NCBI GenBank assembly: GCA_947493705.1
Contig: CANLSH010000001.1
Span: 62,001-126,000 of the forward strand
DNA: 64,000 nucleotides
Direction of reading: 5' to 3'
Origin: an uncultured Arachnia sp.
GTDB taxonomy: Bacteria; Actinomycetota; Actinomycetes; Propionibacteriales; Propionibacteriaceae
Position numbers and translations under genes: made by a program. This document shows, piece after piece, positions 33,564 through 43,296 of this stretch; within the stretch, counting starts at the first letter, position 1; each line of letters opens with the position of its first letter. The notes under the pieces are model-generated. The model was not told the origin of the DNA. It saw nothing but the letters and a program-made list of their open reading frames with translations, and did not search any database.

Positions 33564-34490
33564 TCACTCCACCTTCGGTAGCTCGTCATCCAGGGTCGGG
33601 TACGAAGGTTGAGCCCCGCTGCTGGTGCAGGCGTAGGCACCCACTCGGGCGGCGAACCCGGCTGCATCCAGCACCGACTCCCCCTGTGCCAGCTTCATGG
33701 CCAGGGCGCCAACAAAGGCGTCTCCGGCCCCTGTCGTGTCAACAGCGTTCACTTTCGGCGAGGCCAGGCCCGTCACCATTGCTCCTTCCCCTACCAGCGC
33801 GCCTTCGGCACCCATCGTCAGGACCACGGATGCGACGCCAGCACGGAGCAGCTCCTCCACCATGGCCTTTTCCGCGCCAGAGTTGACGCCGACGGCAGTC
33901 TCCGCTGTGCGTCCGAGGAGTTGCAGAACCAGCGCCGCTTCGTGCTCGTTCACCACCAGTGGATCTGCCTTGAGTACCACCGAGTGGTCCACATCGATGA
34001 CCGGCGCGAGGTTGACGACAAGGCGTCCCGTGCCCAGTTCTGCGGCACGTTCGATGCCGGAACGTGGTATCTCACCCTGGAGCACGACGACAGCTGCCGT
34101 TGAGACCACCTCGGCAACCGCTTCCACAGTTGAAGCCGTGACACTCTCGTTGGCTCCGCCGATGACGATGATGTTGTTCTCTCCTCGCTCATCGACCACC
34201 ACCACGGCCAGGCCCGTCGGTCCCGGTTGGACGCGCATGTGATCCAGATTCACGCCTGCTTCCCGAAGAATCGCGGTGGCTGCCTGGGCATTGGGGTCAT
34301 CCCCCACTGCCCCCACCATGTGAACATCGCCCCCCAGCAGCGCCGCGGCTGCTGCCTGGTTGGCGCCCTTCCCTCCGGGAAGGATCTCACCTCCTCCACC
34401 GTGAAGCGTCTCCCCCGGCAGGGGATGACGTTCCACCTGGATCATCAAATCTGCATTGATGGACCCGACCACGACGATGGCTTGGCTCAT
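33564..34490 (-). CDS. rbsK: ribokinase
   Basis: 308 residues. PfkB signatures: VVGSINADLMIQVER, GGGEILPGGKGANQA near the N-terminus and VDTTGAGDAFVGAL near the C-terminus with the catalytic Asp. Phosphorylates ribose at O5. Overlaps rbsB by four bases. Confidence 0.93.
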   Translation of the reverse strand: MSQAIVVVGSINADLMIQVERHPLPGETLHGGGGEILPGGKGANQAAAAALLGGDVHMVGAVGDDPNAQAATAILREAGVNLDHMRVQPGPTGLAVVVVDERGENNIIVIGGANESVTASTVEAVAEVVSTAAVVVLQGEIPRSGIERAAELGTGRLVVNLAPVIDVDHSVVLKADPLVVNEHEAALVLQLLGRTAETAVGVNSGAEKAMVEELLRAGVASVVLTMGAEGALVGEGAMVTGLASPKVNAVDTTGAGDAFVGALAMKLAQGESVLDAAGFAARVGAYACTSSGAQPSYPTLDDELPKVE

Positions 34491-35449
34491 TGGAAATCTG
34501 CCACATTCTCCTCGGTAACGGCGACGACCTCAACGGGAACCACTGCTTCGGTCTCTTCGCCATCCAGCGCCTTCTTGGCCTGCTGCACGGCGAGCCGGCC
34601 GAGTTCTTCGGGCTGCTGGGCGATGGTCGCCACCATGGTGCCGTCGCTCACGGCTGCGAGACCGTCGTCGGTGCCATCGAACCCGACGACAAAGACATCC
34701 TCACCCGCGCGAGCACCCAGGGCCTCCACGGCACCCAGCGCCATCTCATCATTTTCCGCGAAGATGCCACTGACGGCAGGGTTCGCCTGGAGGAGGTTCG
34801 TGGCGACGTTCAGGCCCTCTGCGCGATCAAAGTTGGCTGTCTGCGTTCCGCTCACCGTGATGTCGGAGTACGCGGAGATACCTTCGTTGAATCCCTCGCC
34901 GCGTTCACGTGACGCGGAGGATCCCGGTATGCCTTGCAGGACGATGGCCTCCCCTGTCTCACCCATGGCTTCGGCCAGCGCATCGGCGGCCAGCTGACCA
35001 CCCTGCACATTGTCTGAGGACACAAAAGACGTGACGTCGACGTCGGTGACACCACGGTCCACGGCGATAACCGGCACGTCACCATCGAGCAGTCCCGTGA
35101 CGCCGGGGACAGCCGCATCGGAATCCACGGGGTTCACAATGACTGCGTCGGCGCCGGTGGCCAGAGCATTGTTGAGTTGGTTCGTCTGTGTGACCGCGTC
35201 ATCCTGGGCATCCAGGATTTCCAGCTCGATGCCCAGCGCGTCGGCCTCCTGCTCCGCCCCGTCACGCAGTTGCACAAAGAATGGGTTGGACAGGGTGGAG
35301 ACAAGGAGGTGGACCGTCTGGCCTCCTTCTGCCGCACCGCCATCGCTGGTGCTGCCGTCGCCGGTATCGCCATCGCGGTTGCATCCCGCCAGGCCCGTGG
35401 CGCCGAGTGCCAGAGCTGCAAACAGCGCCGCAAACTTCTTGGTCTTCAT
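34487..35449 (-). CDS. rbsB: ribose ABC transporter substrate-binding lipoprotein
   Basis: 320 residues. Signal with lipobox GLAGCNRD. RbsB fold: VHLLVSTLSNPFFVQLRDGA, NPVDSDAAVPGV, GIFAENDEMALGAVEALG, VVGFDGTDDGLAAV. Delivers ribose to RbsAC. Confidence 0.92.
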   Translation of the reverse strand: MKTKKFAALFAALALGATGLAGCNRDGDTGDGSTSDGGAAEGGQTVHLLVSTLSNPFFVQLRDGAEQEADALGIELEILDAQDDAVTQTNQLNNALATGADAVIVNPVDSDAAVPGVTGLLDGDVPVIAVDRGVTDVDVTSFVSSDNVQGGQLAADALAEAMGETGEAIVLQGIPGSSASRERGEGFNEGISAYSDITVSGTQTANFDRAEGLNVATNLLQANPAVSGIFAENDEMALGAVEALGARAGEDVFVVGFDGTDDGLAAVSDGTMVATIAQQPEELGRLAVQQAKKALDGEETEAVVPVEVVAVTEENVADFQ

Positions 35450-35496
35450 ATCAATCTCTTTCCTGTGGTTGTTCCTGCGATTGTTCCAGTTGAGGG

Positions 35497-36474
35497 TCAG
35501 TCATCGACTTTTTTACGCAGGGTATCCATCCCCACAGCGAGGGCGATGACGAGCCCAATGACAACTTGCTGCCAGAAGGATGACACGTTGAGGATGTTCA
35601 GGCCGTTGCGAATGACCGCCAGGAGTAGCGCGCCGATCAGTGTGCCGAAGGCGCCACCCACTCCTCCGGCAAGCGATGCTCCGCCGATGACGACGGCAGC
35701 AATGGCGTCCAGTTCGTATCCCGCACCGGCTGTGGGCTGAGCCGACGACAGTCGGCCGGCCAGGACCAGTCCAGCCAATCCAGCGAACAGGCCGGAGAGG
35801 GCGTAGACGATGACGAGCACTTTCCGCACGGGCAAACCGGAGAGGCGTGCCGCCTCAGGGTTGCCGCCGATGGCATACATTGTCCTGCCGAGCACGGTCT
35901 TGTTGAGGATGAAAGCGCAGACGATCCCCGCAATGGCCATCATGATGATGGGCACGGGGATGGGACCCACGTCGGAGCCAAGGAAATTCACTGCCGCCGG
36001 AGTACTGATGGGCCTGCCGTCGGAGATCACGAGCGTCAACCCGCGGGCTATGCTCAGCATGGCCAGGGTGGCGATGAAGGGTGGCAGCTTGGCGTAGGCG
36101 ATCGCCAATCCGGAAGCCGCCCCCGTGAGCGCGCCGATACCGAGCCCCACAATGAGAGACAGCCACCCCGGCATGCCTGAGACAGAGAACATGAACGCCG
36201 TGACCATGGCGCCGAGCGCGGCCAGGGAACCCACCGACAAGTCAATGCCGGCGGTGACAATGACGAAGGTCATGCCGAACGCAAGGATTGCGATGACAGC
36301 AGCCTGGATGCCAACGTTCAGGAGGTTGCCTGATGTCAGAAACCTGGGCGTCGCGATGAACAGTGCAATGCAGATACCCACCAGACCAACGAGCGCCCCG
36401 TTGTTGGCCAGAAAGCGTGTCACTTTGTGCATCGTCGTCTCCTGAGGCTTCTCCTCAGTCGTCGCTTCGCTCAT
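35497..36474 (-). CDS. rbsC: ribose ABC transporter permease
   Basis: 325 residues, about nine or ten helices. RbsC signature VTAGIDLSVGSLAALGAMV and GGNPEAARLSGLPVRKV (cytoplasmic EAA-like coupling loop). Start overlaps the rbsA stop by one base (TGATG). Confidence 0.93.
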   Translation of the reverse strand: MSEATTEEKPQETTMHKVTRFLANNGALVGLVGICIALFIATPRFLTSGNLLNVGIQAAVIAILAFGMTFVIVTAGIDLSVGSLAALGAMVTAFMFSVSGMPGWLSLIVGLGIGALTGAASGLAIAYAKLPPFIATLAMLSIARGLTLVISDGRPISTPAAVNFLGSDVGPIPVPIIMMAIAGIVCAFILNKTVLGRTMYAIGGNPEAARLSGLPVRKVLVIVYALSGLFAGLAGLVLAGRLSSAQPTAGAGYELDAIAAVVIGGASLAGGVGGAFGTLIGALLLAVIRNGLNILNVSSFWQQVVIGLVIALAVGMDTLRKKVDD

Positions 36475-38024
36475 CAGTTTTTCTCCTTCGAATTGGCTCC
36501 ATCGTGCGCACTGACATCGCGAACCGCAAGGGTCATCACGGCATCCTGTGTTGCCTCCACGGCCGGAAGCACGCCGGCCACCCGCCCCCGGCTCATGACC
36601 AGCACCCGGTCGCTCATCCCGAGAACCTCCGGGAGGTCGCTGGAGACCATGATGACCGCCCCGCCTCGGGCAGTGATTTCGTTGATCAGCTCATAAATCT
36701 CGACTTTGGCCCCCACGTCAACCCCACGTGTGGGTTCATCCAGCAGCAGCACATCCGAATGTGCTTGCATCCAGCGTCCGAAAACCGCCTTCTGCTGGTT
36801 GCCACCGGAGAGGTTCTTGATCTTCTGCCCCAGGCCCGCCATACGGATGCGTAGCGTCGCTGCGATCTCGCCTGCACGTTTGCGCTGGCCCTTGAGATCT
36901 GCCAGTCCCGCGTGGGCCGTTGAATAGAGGGTGGCGTATCCGATGTTCTCGTTCACGTCGGCGTTGAGAACCAAGCCCTGGCTCTTGCGGTCCTCGGGCA
37001 CCAGCCCGATGCCGTACTTGATGGCGGTGGCGACGTCGTTCTTCGGGACATCCTTGCCATGGACGGTGATGCGGCCCGAGTCGTAATCGTCGGCGCCGGC
37101 TACCGCCCTTACCACCTCGGTTCGTCCTGCGCCCACCAGGCCAGCGATTCCAAGGACTTCACCTGCCTTGACCGAGAACCCGATGTCGGCAAAGGCGCCT
37201 TCGCGGGTGAGTCCGTCGACGGTGAGCAGGGCTTCTCCGTATTCGGGGACGCGTCGGGGGTATTGCTCGTCAATGTCGCGCCCCACCATCAGTTTGACCA
37301 ATTCCTCTTCCGGTGTGCTGGCGGGTACCTCCTCGATGAATTGCCCGTCGCGCAGAACCGTCACTGTGTCGCCGATGGCTGCGATTTCGTCCAGGTGGTG
37401 GCTGATGAACACCATTGCGACGTTGTTCTTGCGAAGGTCCTCGACAACCTCGAACAGTTGGCGGACCTCCTTGCCCGTCAGGGAAGCGGTGGGTTCATCG
37501 AGGATAAGCATCCGGGCGTCGAGACTGAGTGCCTTGGCAATCTCGATGAGCTGTTGCTTGGCGACCCCCAATCGTCCGACCTTTGTCTTGAGGGGAACAT
37601 CGAGGCCGATCCGGTCCAACGCTGCCTGAGCCTGACGGTTCATCTCAGCCGTGTCGACGAGCCCAAACCGTTGTGGCGTGCGTCCGAGCATCACATTCTC
37701 GGCAACCGTCAGGTTGGGTGCCAGGTTGAGCTCCTGATGGATGGTGGCGATTCCGTGGGCCTCGGATGCCTTGGTATCCGGCAGTTTGGTTTCGACGCCG
37801 TCGATGACGATGCGTCCGCCGTCGGGTTGGTAGATCCCGGCCATCATCTTGATCAGGGTCGATTTGCCGGCACCGTTCTCTCCCAGGAGAACCTGCACCT
37901 TTCCCGGGTACACGGACACGGACACATCATCAATGACGGTCACTGGGCCGAATCTCTTGGAGACGTGCTCCAGCGACAGTACTGGTGGTGCCCCCGGCTC
38001 CGTCATCGTGTCTTCCGGACCCAT
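36474..38024 (-). CDS. rbsA: ribose ABC transporter double ATPase
   Basis: 516 residues with two ATPase halves. First half: Walker A LLGENGAGKSTLIKM, signature LGVAKQQLIEIAKAL, Walker B RMLILDEPTASL. Second half: degenerate Walker A GLVGAGRTEVVRAV and intact signature LSGGNQQKAVFGRW with LLLDEPTRGVD, as in all RbsA/MglA proteins. ATG at 38024 follows GAGGTG; a second ATG at 38006 is possible. First gene of the operon; no LacI-type regulator is adjacent. Confidence 0.93.
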   Translation of the reverse strand: MGPEDTMTEPGAPPVLSLEHVSKRFGPVTVIDDVSVSVYPGKVQVLLGENGAGKSTLIKMMAGIYQPDGGRIVIDGVETKLPDTKASEAHGIATIHQELNLAPNLTVAENVMLGRTPQRFGLVDTAEMNRQAQAALDRIGLDVPLKTKVGRLGVAKQQLIEIAKALSLDARMLILDEPTASLTGKEVRQLFEVVEDLRKNNVAMVFISHHLDEIAAIGDTVTVLRDGQFIEEVPASTPEEELVKLMVGRDIDEQYPRRVPEYGEALLTVDGLTREGAFADIGFSVKAGEVLGIAGLVGAGRTEVVRAVAGADDYDSGRITVHGKDVPKNDVATAIKYGIGLVPEDRKSQGLVLNADVNENIGYATLYSTAHAGLADLKGQRKRAGEIAATLRIRMAGLGQKIKNLSGGNQQKAVFGRWMQAHSDVLLLDEPTRGVDVGAKVEIYELINEITARGGAVIMVSSDLPEVLGMSDRVLVMSRGRVAGVLPAVEATQDAVMTLAVRDVSAHDGANSKEKN

Positions 38025-38176
38025 GCCCTCACCTCTTTCACAGTGGTGTCTCGCTGGTGGGAACGCATCAGCGTGATCTCAGGCTAGCGCCCCCATGCTT
38101 CTCCGTTGCCGTTGGGGCTGATGCGACCACGGGAACTGTCGATGAGGCAGCTGGCGCCGACGCCAACCCATGCCCC

Positions 38177-38647
38177 ATGCTGGAGTGCGTGCCACACACC
38201 GCTTCGTCGACGCGTGATCCAGTCCCTCAGCCGTCACGTGGCAGCCTGCTCGCCCGCAGCGTTGGGCGGATCGCCCTGGGCGCGTTCCTGGGCTACGCCG
38301 GGCTCGGCCATCTGACATTCGCGCGCGAGTCGTTCCAAGGACAGGTCCCTGGCTGGATACCCTTGGACAAGGACTTCGTCGTCCTGGCGTCGGGATTCGT
38401 GGAGGTCGCGCTGGGAGCAGCCCTGATCTTCGCGTACAAGTGGAAGGTGGCCGTCGGCTGGGTGGTGGCAGCATTCTTCGTCGCAGTCTTCCCCGGCAAT
38501 ATCTCGCAACTGGTCACGCAGAACGACTCCTTTGGCCTCGACACCGATCTGAAGCGCTGGCTCCGGCTGCCCTTCCAGCCCGTCCTCATCATCTGGGCCC
38601 TCTGGTCCACCGGAGCGTGGCGCGCGTGGCGGGCCCAAAAAGGCTAA
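38177..38647 (+). CDS. DoxX-like membrane protein
   Basis: 156 residues from the ATG at 38177; open frame extends upstream to 37985 but that part overlaps rbsA and its promoter. About four helices; IALGAFLGYAGLGHLTFARE, GFVEVALGAALIFAYKWKV and FFVAVFPGNISQL match the DoxX family. Function in this context unknown. Start uncertain. Confidence 0.75.
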   Translation: MLECVPHTASSTRDPVPQPSRGSLLARSVGRIALGAFLGYAGLGHLTFARESFQGQVPGWIPLDKDFVVLASGFVEVALGAALIFAYKWKVAVGWVVAAFFVAVFPGNISQLVTQNDSFGLDTDLKRWLRLPFQPVLIIWALWSTGAWRAWRAQKG

Positions 38648-38840
38648 TCGCAGGAGAGACGGATGACCGTTGCGTCAGGAAACTGCTCCAATAGGGCGTG
38701 TGCTGACCATTGGGAATAGTTTCAGGCGGGAGGATCGCTAGCAGTTCGGTTCTCCTCCACACTCCTCGGTTTCACTGTGGATAGGATTCGTCACCGTGCC
38801 CCGCCGAAAGGGGCCTTGGCCCGGACAGGAGTCGTTGCCC

Positions 38841-39557
38841 ATGAACTGGTGGACGGAAACGTCGGCGACGGAGCTCGGACTGCTCCTGCTGTCACTGGTC
38901 CTGTGTTCATTCATCGGGCTGGAGCGCCAGTTCCGCCAGAAGTCGGCAGGATTCCGCACCCATGTTCTCGTCGGTACCGGTGCGGCCGCGTTCACGCTCG
39001 TATCGGGGTTTGGGTTCTCCACGGTGCTGGGGCTCGACACGACCCTCGACCCATCCCGCATCGCTGCCCAGATCGTCTCCGGCATCGGCTTCCTGGGTGC
39101 CGGGCTCATCTTCACGCGGCGCGACTCCGTGCGCGGCCTCACCTCGGCAGCCACCGTCTGGGTGACGGCCGCCGTCGGAATGGCCGCGGGTTCAGGCCTG
39201 ATATCACTGGCCATAGGCATGACGGCCACACACCTGCTCGTGATGTTCGTTCTCGGTCCCGTTGCCGCTGCTCTCCCCACCCGCGACACCAAGCGTGTTC
39301 TGCGCATCACCTACGTGGATGGGCAGGGAGTGCTCCGTCGCCTGCTGGCCGCCGCGACTGCAGAAGGCTCCAGCACCTTCATCTTCGCCACCCGACGTCT
39401 CGAGGACAGCGACCTTGTCCAACTCGACGCACGCTTCAAGGGCGGAGGCAGACTCAGCACTCTCATCCCCGTTCTCGACGACATCGACGGTGTCAGGTCC
39501 GTCGAGGTCAGAGCCAGCGACGAGACCGACGAGGAAGAAGACTCCCACGACGACTGA
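38841..39557 (+). CDS. MgtC/SapB-family membrane protein
   Basis: 238 residues. Four or five N-terminal helices with the MgtC signature IGLERQFRQKSAGFRTHVLV and SGIGFLGAGLIFTRRDSVRG, then a C-terminal ACT-like cytoplasmic domain ending in an acidic tail (DETDEEEDSHDD). MgtC proteins affect survival at low magnesium and modulate ATP synthase in some pathogens. ATG at 38841 chosen for the upstream AGGAG; a GTG at 38796 would add 15 residues. Confidence 0.87.
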   Translation: MNWWTETSATELGLLLLSLVLCSFIGLERQFRQKSAGFRTHVLVGTGAAAFTLVSGFGFSTVLGLDTTLDPSRIAAQIVSGIGFLGAGLIFTRRDSVRGLTSAATVWVTAAVGMAAGSGLISLAIGMTATHLLVMFVLGPVAAALPTRDTKRVLRITYVDGQGVLRRLLAAATAEGSSTFIFATRRLEDSDLVQLDARFKGGGRLSTLIPVLDDIDGVRSVEVRASDETDEEEDSHDD

Positions 39558-39584
39558 GCGCAGATGCCTGCCTTGTCCTGGCAG

Positions 39585-40796
39585 TTACTGAAAATCCGCC
39601 AGCCAGAGATCCGGACCGAACACCTCGTACTGGATGTCCTTCGGCGCGATGCCCCGTCCGATCAACGAACTGCGGACCGCCTTCAGGAAAGCCATCGGTC
39701 CGCACAGGTAGTACATGGCACCCTCGGGCAGGTCGACGTCGTCGAGGTTCATCAAGCCCGAGTGGACCGAATCGGCTGGCAGTGCGCTCATGTCGCCATT
39801 TTCGTACCACAGGTGCAGTGCCGCATTGTTCAAGGAGGCGATGTCGTCGGAGATTTGATCCCGTAGAGCAAAAGCCTTTTCACTCGAGTCGGCATGCAAG
39901 AGTTGGATGGGGAGGCCGGAAGATGCGTTGGCCAGATGGGAGAGCATTCCCGCCATCGGTGTGATGCCGACGCCCGCGCTGGCGAAGACGACCGGACGTC
40001 CCGAGTCGTCAAGCACGACGTCGCCGTAGGGCAGCGACATGGTCAGGCGATCGCCCACCATGACGTCATCGTGCAGGAGGTTGGACACCTCACCGTCCGG
40101 TTTTCCCTTACCTGTGACGCGCTTGACCGAGAACTGGCGGTGTTCACCGTCGTCGGCGGCGGTGAGGCTGTATTGCCGCGGCTGGTGAATACCGTCGGGC
40201 ATCAGCATCTGTACGGTGACGTACTGGCCTGGCAGCGAGGTCTTGACCAACCGGTCATCAACTTTGCGCACCTTGAAGGTGACGACGTCGTCAGTCTCCT
40301 GAACTTTCGAAATCACTTCCCACTCACGCCACACGGTGTCCGAGGTGACGCCGCGTGCGCTGTAAAGGCCACGCTCGAGGTTGATCAGCGTGTTGGCCAT
40401 GATCCAGTACACCTCGTCCCAGGCGGCCGCAACGTCGTCGGTCACCGCATCCCCCAGTACGTCGACGATGGCCCACATCAGGTGGTCGTGGACGATCTGG
40501 TACTGGTTCGGGGCGAGGCCCAGGGAGACGTGTTTGTGCGAGATCCGGCTGAGGAGAGCCTCGGGCATTTCGTTGGGGCGATCGATCAGGAAGGTGGCGA
40601 AAGACGCGACCGATCCGGCCAGGGCTTGTTGCTGCCCGCCGTCGGCCTGGTTGCCGCGGTTGAACATCCCATCAAGCAGTTCCGGGTGATCGCCGAACAT
40701 GTGTTTGTAGAAGCGGTTGGCGATCTCGTTGATGTTCTGGCCCACCACCGGGAGTGTGGCTTCGATGACTGGGCGTGACTTTTCGGACAACAGCAT
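39585..40796 (-). CDS. hmp: flavohemoglobin, nitric oxide dioxygenase
   Basis: 403 residues, full length. Globin domain: B10 Tyr in ANRFYKHMF, E7-type Gln in GGQQQALAGSV, proximal His in ISHKHVSLGL. FAD domain: RQYSLTAADDG. NAD domain: VFASAGVGITPMAGML and YYLCGPMAFLKAV, ending YEVFGPDLWL. Converts NO and O2 to nitrate with NAD(P)H. No obvious NsrR site in the 90-base gap upstream. Confidence 0.95.
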   Translation of the reverse strand: MLLSEKSRPVIEATLPVVGQNINEIANRFYKHMFGDHPELLDGMFNRGNQADGGQQQALAGSVASFATFLIDRPNEMPEALLSRISHKHVSLGLAPNQYQIVHDHLMWAIVDVLGDAVTDDVAAAWDEVYWIMANTLINLERGLYSARGVTSDTVWREWEVISKVQETDDVVTFKVRKVDDRLVKTSLPGQYVTVQMLMPDGIHQPRQYSLTAADDGEHRQFSVKRVTGKGKPDGEVSNLLHDDVMVGDRLTMSLPYGDVVLDDSGRPVVFASAGVGITPMAGMLSHLANASSGLPIQLLHADSSEKAFALRDQISDDIASLNNAALHLWYENGDMSALPADSVHSGLMNLDDVDLPEGAMYYLCGPMAFLKAVRSSLIGRGIAPKDIQYEVFGPDLWLADFQ

Positions 40797-40874
40797 GAAT
40801 GGGCTCTCAGGGGGGTCGGCGACTATTGGAGTGTTGCGGCTTCACCATAGTGCCGGGCCGCCGTAGAAATGGTC

Positions 40875-40880
40875 TAGCGT
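40875..40880 (+). promoter_or_regulatory. TAGCGT -10 of a leaderless promoter
   Basis: TAGCGT ends six bases before the ATG at 40887 and no RBS is present, the usual layout of leaderless actinobacterial transcripts. Confidence 0.45.
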
Positions 40881-40886
40881 GCAGGC

Positions 40887-41813
40887 ATGAACATCACTGT
40901 CATCGGCGGCACCGGTCACATCGGCACGTACCTCGTGCCCTCATTGGTACGTGAGGGACACGCGGTCACTGTGGTGAGCCGTGGCCAGCAGAAGCCCTAC
41001 TCCGAGGACGAGGAGTGGTCGTCGGTGCAGATGCTCACGTGTGACCGAGAGGAGGCCGAGACGGACGGCACCTTTGGGCGGTTGATCGCCGACCAGGAAC
41101 CGGATGGCGTCATCGATCTGCGGTGCTTCACGACGCAGCAGGCCCATCATCTCATCGATTCTCTGGATGGGCAGCCTCTGGTGGTCACTGGCAGCATCTG
41201 GTCCTGGGGCCGCACCAGCGTGGTCCCCATGACCGAAAATGTTCCCAAGGAGCCGATTACCGCCTACGACAGCGGCAAGGCCGCGGTGGAGGACTTTCTG
41301 CTGTACGAGCAGACGCGGGTACCCGCCTCGGTGATTCATCCCAGCCACATCTCTGGTCCCGGTTGGGCAGCAGTCAATCCCGCCGGAAACTTCGACGTCG
41401 AGGTCTACCGCTCACTGAAGCGCGACGGCTCAGTCACACTCCCGCTCGACGGGATGGCGCTCCTGCAACACGTGCATGCCGCCGACGTCGCTGAGCTGCA
41501 CCGTCTGGCGCTGATGAACTCGGAGAAGTCTTCCGGAGAGGCCTTCAACTGCGTCGCCGAGCAGTCCATGACCCTGCGGGCCTACGCGAAGCTACTCGCT
41601 CGCCACTTCGGCCACGAACCGCAGCTCACCTTCCTGCCATGGACCGACTTCGTCGCAGAGGTGGGCGAGAAGAATGCTGTCATGACGCACGACCACATCA
41701 CGCGCTCACCCCACTTCTCCATGGCCAAAGCGCGTGACCTGCTGGGGTTCGCCCCACACCACAGCACACAGGAAACTGTGTTGGAAGCGGCCGACGCACT
41801 CGTGAACATCTGA
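40887..41813 (+). CDS. NAD-dependent epimerase/dehydratase family protein (extended SDR)
   Basis: 308 residues. Rossmann motif ITVIGGTGHIGTYLV. The usual YxxxK is replaced by ITAYDSGKAAVEDFLL (Tyr...Lys spacing kept: Y-DSG-K), and SIWSWGRT supplies the Ser region. C-terminal substrate domain present. Acts on an unknown sugar or related substrate. Divergent from hmp. Confidence 0.82.
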   Translation: MNITVIGGTGHIGTYLVPSLVREGHAVTVVSRGQQKPYSEDEEWSSVQMLTCDREEAETDGTFGRLIADQEPDGVIDLRCFTTQQAHHLIDSLDGQPLVVTGSIWSWGRTSVVPMTENVPKEPITAYDSGKAAVEDFLLYEQTRVPASVIHPSHISGPGWAAVNPAGNFDVEVYRSLKRDGSVTLPLDGMALLQHVHAADVAELHRLALMNSEKSSGEAFNCVAEQSMTLRAYAKLLARHFGHEPQLTFLPWTDFVAEVGEKNAVMTHDHITRSPHFSMAKARDLLGFAPHHSTQETVLEAADALVNI

Positions 41814-42015
41814 CGGCGCTACCTGGCTGCTTCGACACCGGGGCAGGACTCCGTGACGGAAATGCCCTGGGGAGGGCGCGGTTTCACAGATCGTCGCGTA
41901 GGCCGCTTGCGGCTGCGTCGAGGCGCCTTTTGGTTGGTACAGGTGAGGCCTCGGAGACATCCTTCAATGGGCTCGCGCGATCTGGTTTTGTCAGGGGTGG
42001 GTGAGATTATTAGAT

Positions 42016-43296
42016 ATGGACAAATCACTGGCGGGACGGACACTGGACAAGATTCTTGCCGCCACGGATGAAATCCGTAGCGCCGAGATCCGCCAGTCCA
42101 TCGCACTCGCTGACCTTGCAGAAACCTACTGCGTGGAACTGGACACACTGATCCCCGAGTTGGCAGAAAAGACCATCCACCCCGGTGATGACGGAACCCC
42201 AGGGGTGTCCGAGTTCCTGTGCCTGGAATTGGGACCCGCGCTGGGTGTCTCTCGGCGCACCGCCTTCAACATGGTGGCTGCAGTGTTGAACCTCAAGCAC
42301 CGCCACCCCCAGACGTGGGACTCATTCCTGCGCGGCCTGGTGCCGCGGTGGCAGGCCGATGTCCTCGTGGACATGACCAGTGCGCTCCGTGCGCCGGCAG
42401 CCGCATGGGTCGACGAGCGCATCGCGCGCCAAGTGGGACGGCTGTCGTTCCAGCGTATGAAGCGGCTGACGAAGGGGTGGGTGGCACAGGCGGACCCGCA
42501 GCTCGCAGCTGAAGAAGAAGCATCAGCCCGGGAACATCGCGGGGTACGGTTTGGCCCAGACATGAGCGGCACCACCGACATGTGGGCCAGCCTGGCCTCC
42601 CGCGACGCAGTCGCACTGGACAAAACACTGTCCGACCTGGCAGTCGCGATGGGAGAATCCGGAGACCAGCGCACCCACGACCAGCGTCGTTCAGCGGCTT
42701 TGGGGATCCTGTCGGATCCCGCGGCTGCACTGTCCTGGCTGACCGACACCACCTCGACGACGGCCGGAGGAGTACGCCGTGCCTCCCGGGGGCGGAGCAT
42801 CGTCTACCTGCACCTGGGGCAGGAAACACTGGTCGATCCGGAATCCGGGGTAGCACGCGTCGAGGGCTTCGGTCCTTTGACCGTGGAGACGCTGCCCGAG
42901 TTCTTGGCTGGCACGAACGTCACGGTGCGGCCTGTCATCGACGACTCCCGTATCGCTCCCGTGGACTCCTACGAGATCCCTGAGGCACTGCGCGACGCGG
43001 TCCGGCGTGGATCCCCGTTCGAGGCCTTCCCGTTCACGTCCACGACCTCCGATCACCTCGATCTCGATCACATCGTGGCCTACAAGTTTGGGCATCTCTG
43101 GGAACCTCGACAAACGAGCGTCCACGGGTTGGCGCCACTGGCCCGGTTGGTTCACCGAGCGAAAACACTGGGTGCTTGGAAGGTGCGACGCACGGAGTTT
43201 GCCGAACTGTGCTGGACCTCCCCGCTGGGCAGGACCTACATCGTCGGTCCACGCGGCACCAGACCCGCCGCAACCATGATGCGCCGACGAGAGTAG
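42016..43296 (+). CDS. DUF222 (13E12-type) protein with degenerate HNH domain
   Basis: 426 residues. The N-terminal two-thirds is the DUF222 helical domain (LSFQRMKRLTKGWVA, RRSAALGILSDPAAALSWL). The C-terminus has an HNH-like core, HLDLDHIVAYKFG and HGLAPLARLVHRAKT, but the cysteines that usually bind zinc and the HH pair are missing, so nuclease activity is doubtful. These genes are multi-copy in actinomycetes and sometimes host mobile introns. A GTG at 42001 would add five residues. Confidence 0.8.
   Translation: MDKSLAGRTLDKILAATDEIRSAEIRQSIALADLAETYCVELDTLIPELAEKTIHPGDDGTPGVSEFLCLELGPALGVSRRTAFNMVAAVLNLKHRHPQTWDSFLRGLVPRWQADVLVDMTSALRAPAAAWVDERIARQVGRLSFQRMKRLTKGWVAQADPQLAAEEEASAREHRGVRFGPDMSGTTDMWASLASRDAVALDKTLSDLAVAMGESGDQRTHDQRRSAALGILSDPAAALSWLTDTTSTTAGGVRRASRGRSIVYLHLGQETLVDPESGVARVEGFGPLTVETLPEFLAGTNVTVRPVIDDSRIAPVDSYEIPEALRDAVRRGSPFEAFPFTSTTSDHLDLDHIVAYKFGHLWEPRQTSVHGLAPLARLVHRAKTLGAWKVRRTEFAELCWTSPLGRTYIVGPRGTRPAATMMRRRE

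Noticed and set aside
36474..38024. Degenerate second Walker A in RbsA as a defect
   Set aside because: This is normal for the RbsA/MglA family.
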